This document shows positions 63,641 to 64,000 of a stretch of DNA of 64,000 bases, piece by piece. Location of the stretch: NCBI GenBank assembly GCA_029573725.1, contig JAKQDQ010000058.1, positions 32,284 to 96,283 of the forward strand, in the 5' to 3' direction. Source of the DNA: Verrucomicrobiota bacterium. GTDB lineage: Bacteria > Verrucomicrobiota > Verrucomicrobiia > Limisphaerales > JADLHS01. The position numbers and the translations under genes were made by a program. Below the pieces are notes generated by a model. That model was not told where the DNA came from. It was given only the letters and a program-made list of their open reading frames with translations, and made no database searches. Each line of letters begins with the position of its first letter. Position 1 is the first letter of the stretch.

Positions 63641-64000
63641 ATGAAAATTGGTATTGTGGGTCTGGGTTATGTGGGGTTGCCGCTGTCACTGCAATTTGCG
63701 CGTTCGGGAGTGTCGGTGTTGGGATTTGATGTGGATACCAACAAGGTGGACGCCCTGAACCAAAGCAAGAGTTACATCAAACACATTGCGCCCGACGCCA
63801 TTGCCGAGGCGGTAAAAAACGGAGACTTTTCCGCCACAACCGACTTTGGCCGCATTCGCGAGGTTGAGGCGGTGATTATCTGTGTGCCGACGCCGTTGAA
63901 CAAGAATCGGGAGCCGGATCTTTCGTATATCTTGAACACGGGGCGGAGCATTGCGCCGCACCTGCGGCGTGGGGTGTTGGTGGTGTTGGAATCGACGACG
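63641..64000 (+). CDS. nucleotide-sugar dehydrogenase (5' part)
   Basis: Partial: 120 codons lie before the window end. The Rossmann motif is GLGYVG at residues 7-12, then FDVDTNKVDALNQSKSYIKH, VIICVPTPLNKNREPDLSY and the last visible block VVLESTT. These match UDP-sugar 6-dehydrogenases of the WbpA/TviB type, which make UDP-N-acetylglucosaminuronate or a related uronate. The AAGGAAAGG upstream is one of the few good ribosome-binding sites here. It would supply the substrate for the WlbA/WlbB-like pair at 27223-28847. Confidence 0.88.
   Translation, partial: MKIGIVGLGYVGLPLSLQFARSGVSVLGFDVDTNKVDALNQSKSYIKHIAPDAIAEAVKNGDFSATTDFGRIREVEAVIICVPTPLNKNREPDLSYILNTGRSIAPHLRRGVLVVLESTT

Overview
The window looks like a chromosomal segment of a Verrucomicrobiota bacterium, most likely of the Pedosphaera/Limisphaera type (subdivision 3). 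This is inferred from the high GC content, the solitary prepilin-like proteins ending in an H-X9-DG motif, the very large secreted repeat proteins with a common short C-terminal domain, and the weak or absent Shine-Dalgarno sequences. No rRNA, tRNA, CRISPR array, insertion sequence or prophage was seen.

Region 1 (about 1-12,100, all + strand) is mostly metabolic and housekeeping. It holds a small unknown protein, biotin synthase (bioB), an M14-type zinc carboxypeptidase/deacylase, a kinase of the aminoglycoside-phosphotransferase fold translationally coupled to a divergent enolase, two ABC-2 permeases without an adjacent ATPase, two prepilin-like secreted proteins, a membrane-anchored PHP-domain metallohydrolase and aspartyl-tRNA synthetase. 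Region 2 (12,100-18,300) encodes two large extracellular proteins and a lipoprotein alpha/beta hydrolase, and ends at a clear intrinsic terminator. Region 3 (18,600-21,500, - strand) is a three-gene twitching-motility operon: two PilT-type ATPases and a degenerate receiver-like protein. A MidA-type methyltransferase gene diverges from it.

Region 4 (22,690-64,000, all + strand, running off the end) is a long surface-polysaccharide locus. It has dTDP-rhamnose synthesis (rfbA-C-D-B), a priming sugar-phosphate transferase, a WlbA/WbpB-like dehydrogenase and WlbB/WbpD-like acetyltransferase for a di-N-acetylated uronic acid, a Wzc-like chain-length protein whose kinase domain has lost its Walker A lysine, a polysaccharide deacetylase-glycosyltransferase fusion, three GT2 glycosyltransferases, an O-antigen-ligase-like membrane protein, two Wzx-type flippases, an O-acetyltransferase, a class I methyltransferase, and the start of a nucleotide-sugar dehydrogenase. 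Secreted beta-helix, SGNH-like and deacetylase proteins are interleaved with these genes.

Two less ordinary parts stand out. One is an ATP-grasp ligase next to a phosphatidylserine-decarboxylase family enzyme. The other is an acyl-carrier protein, an asparagine-synthase-like amidotransferase, an AMP-forming acyl ligase and an NAD-synthetase-like ATP pyrophosphatase. Together they look like an activation and amidation module that decorates the polymer with a carboxylic-acid-derived group. The best candidates for undescribed biology are this module, the kinase/enolase pair, and the domain architectures of the secreted proteins.
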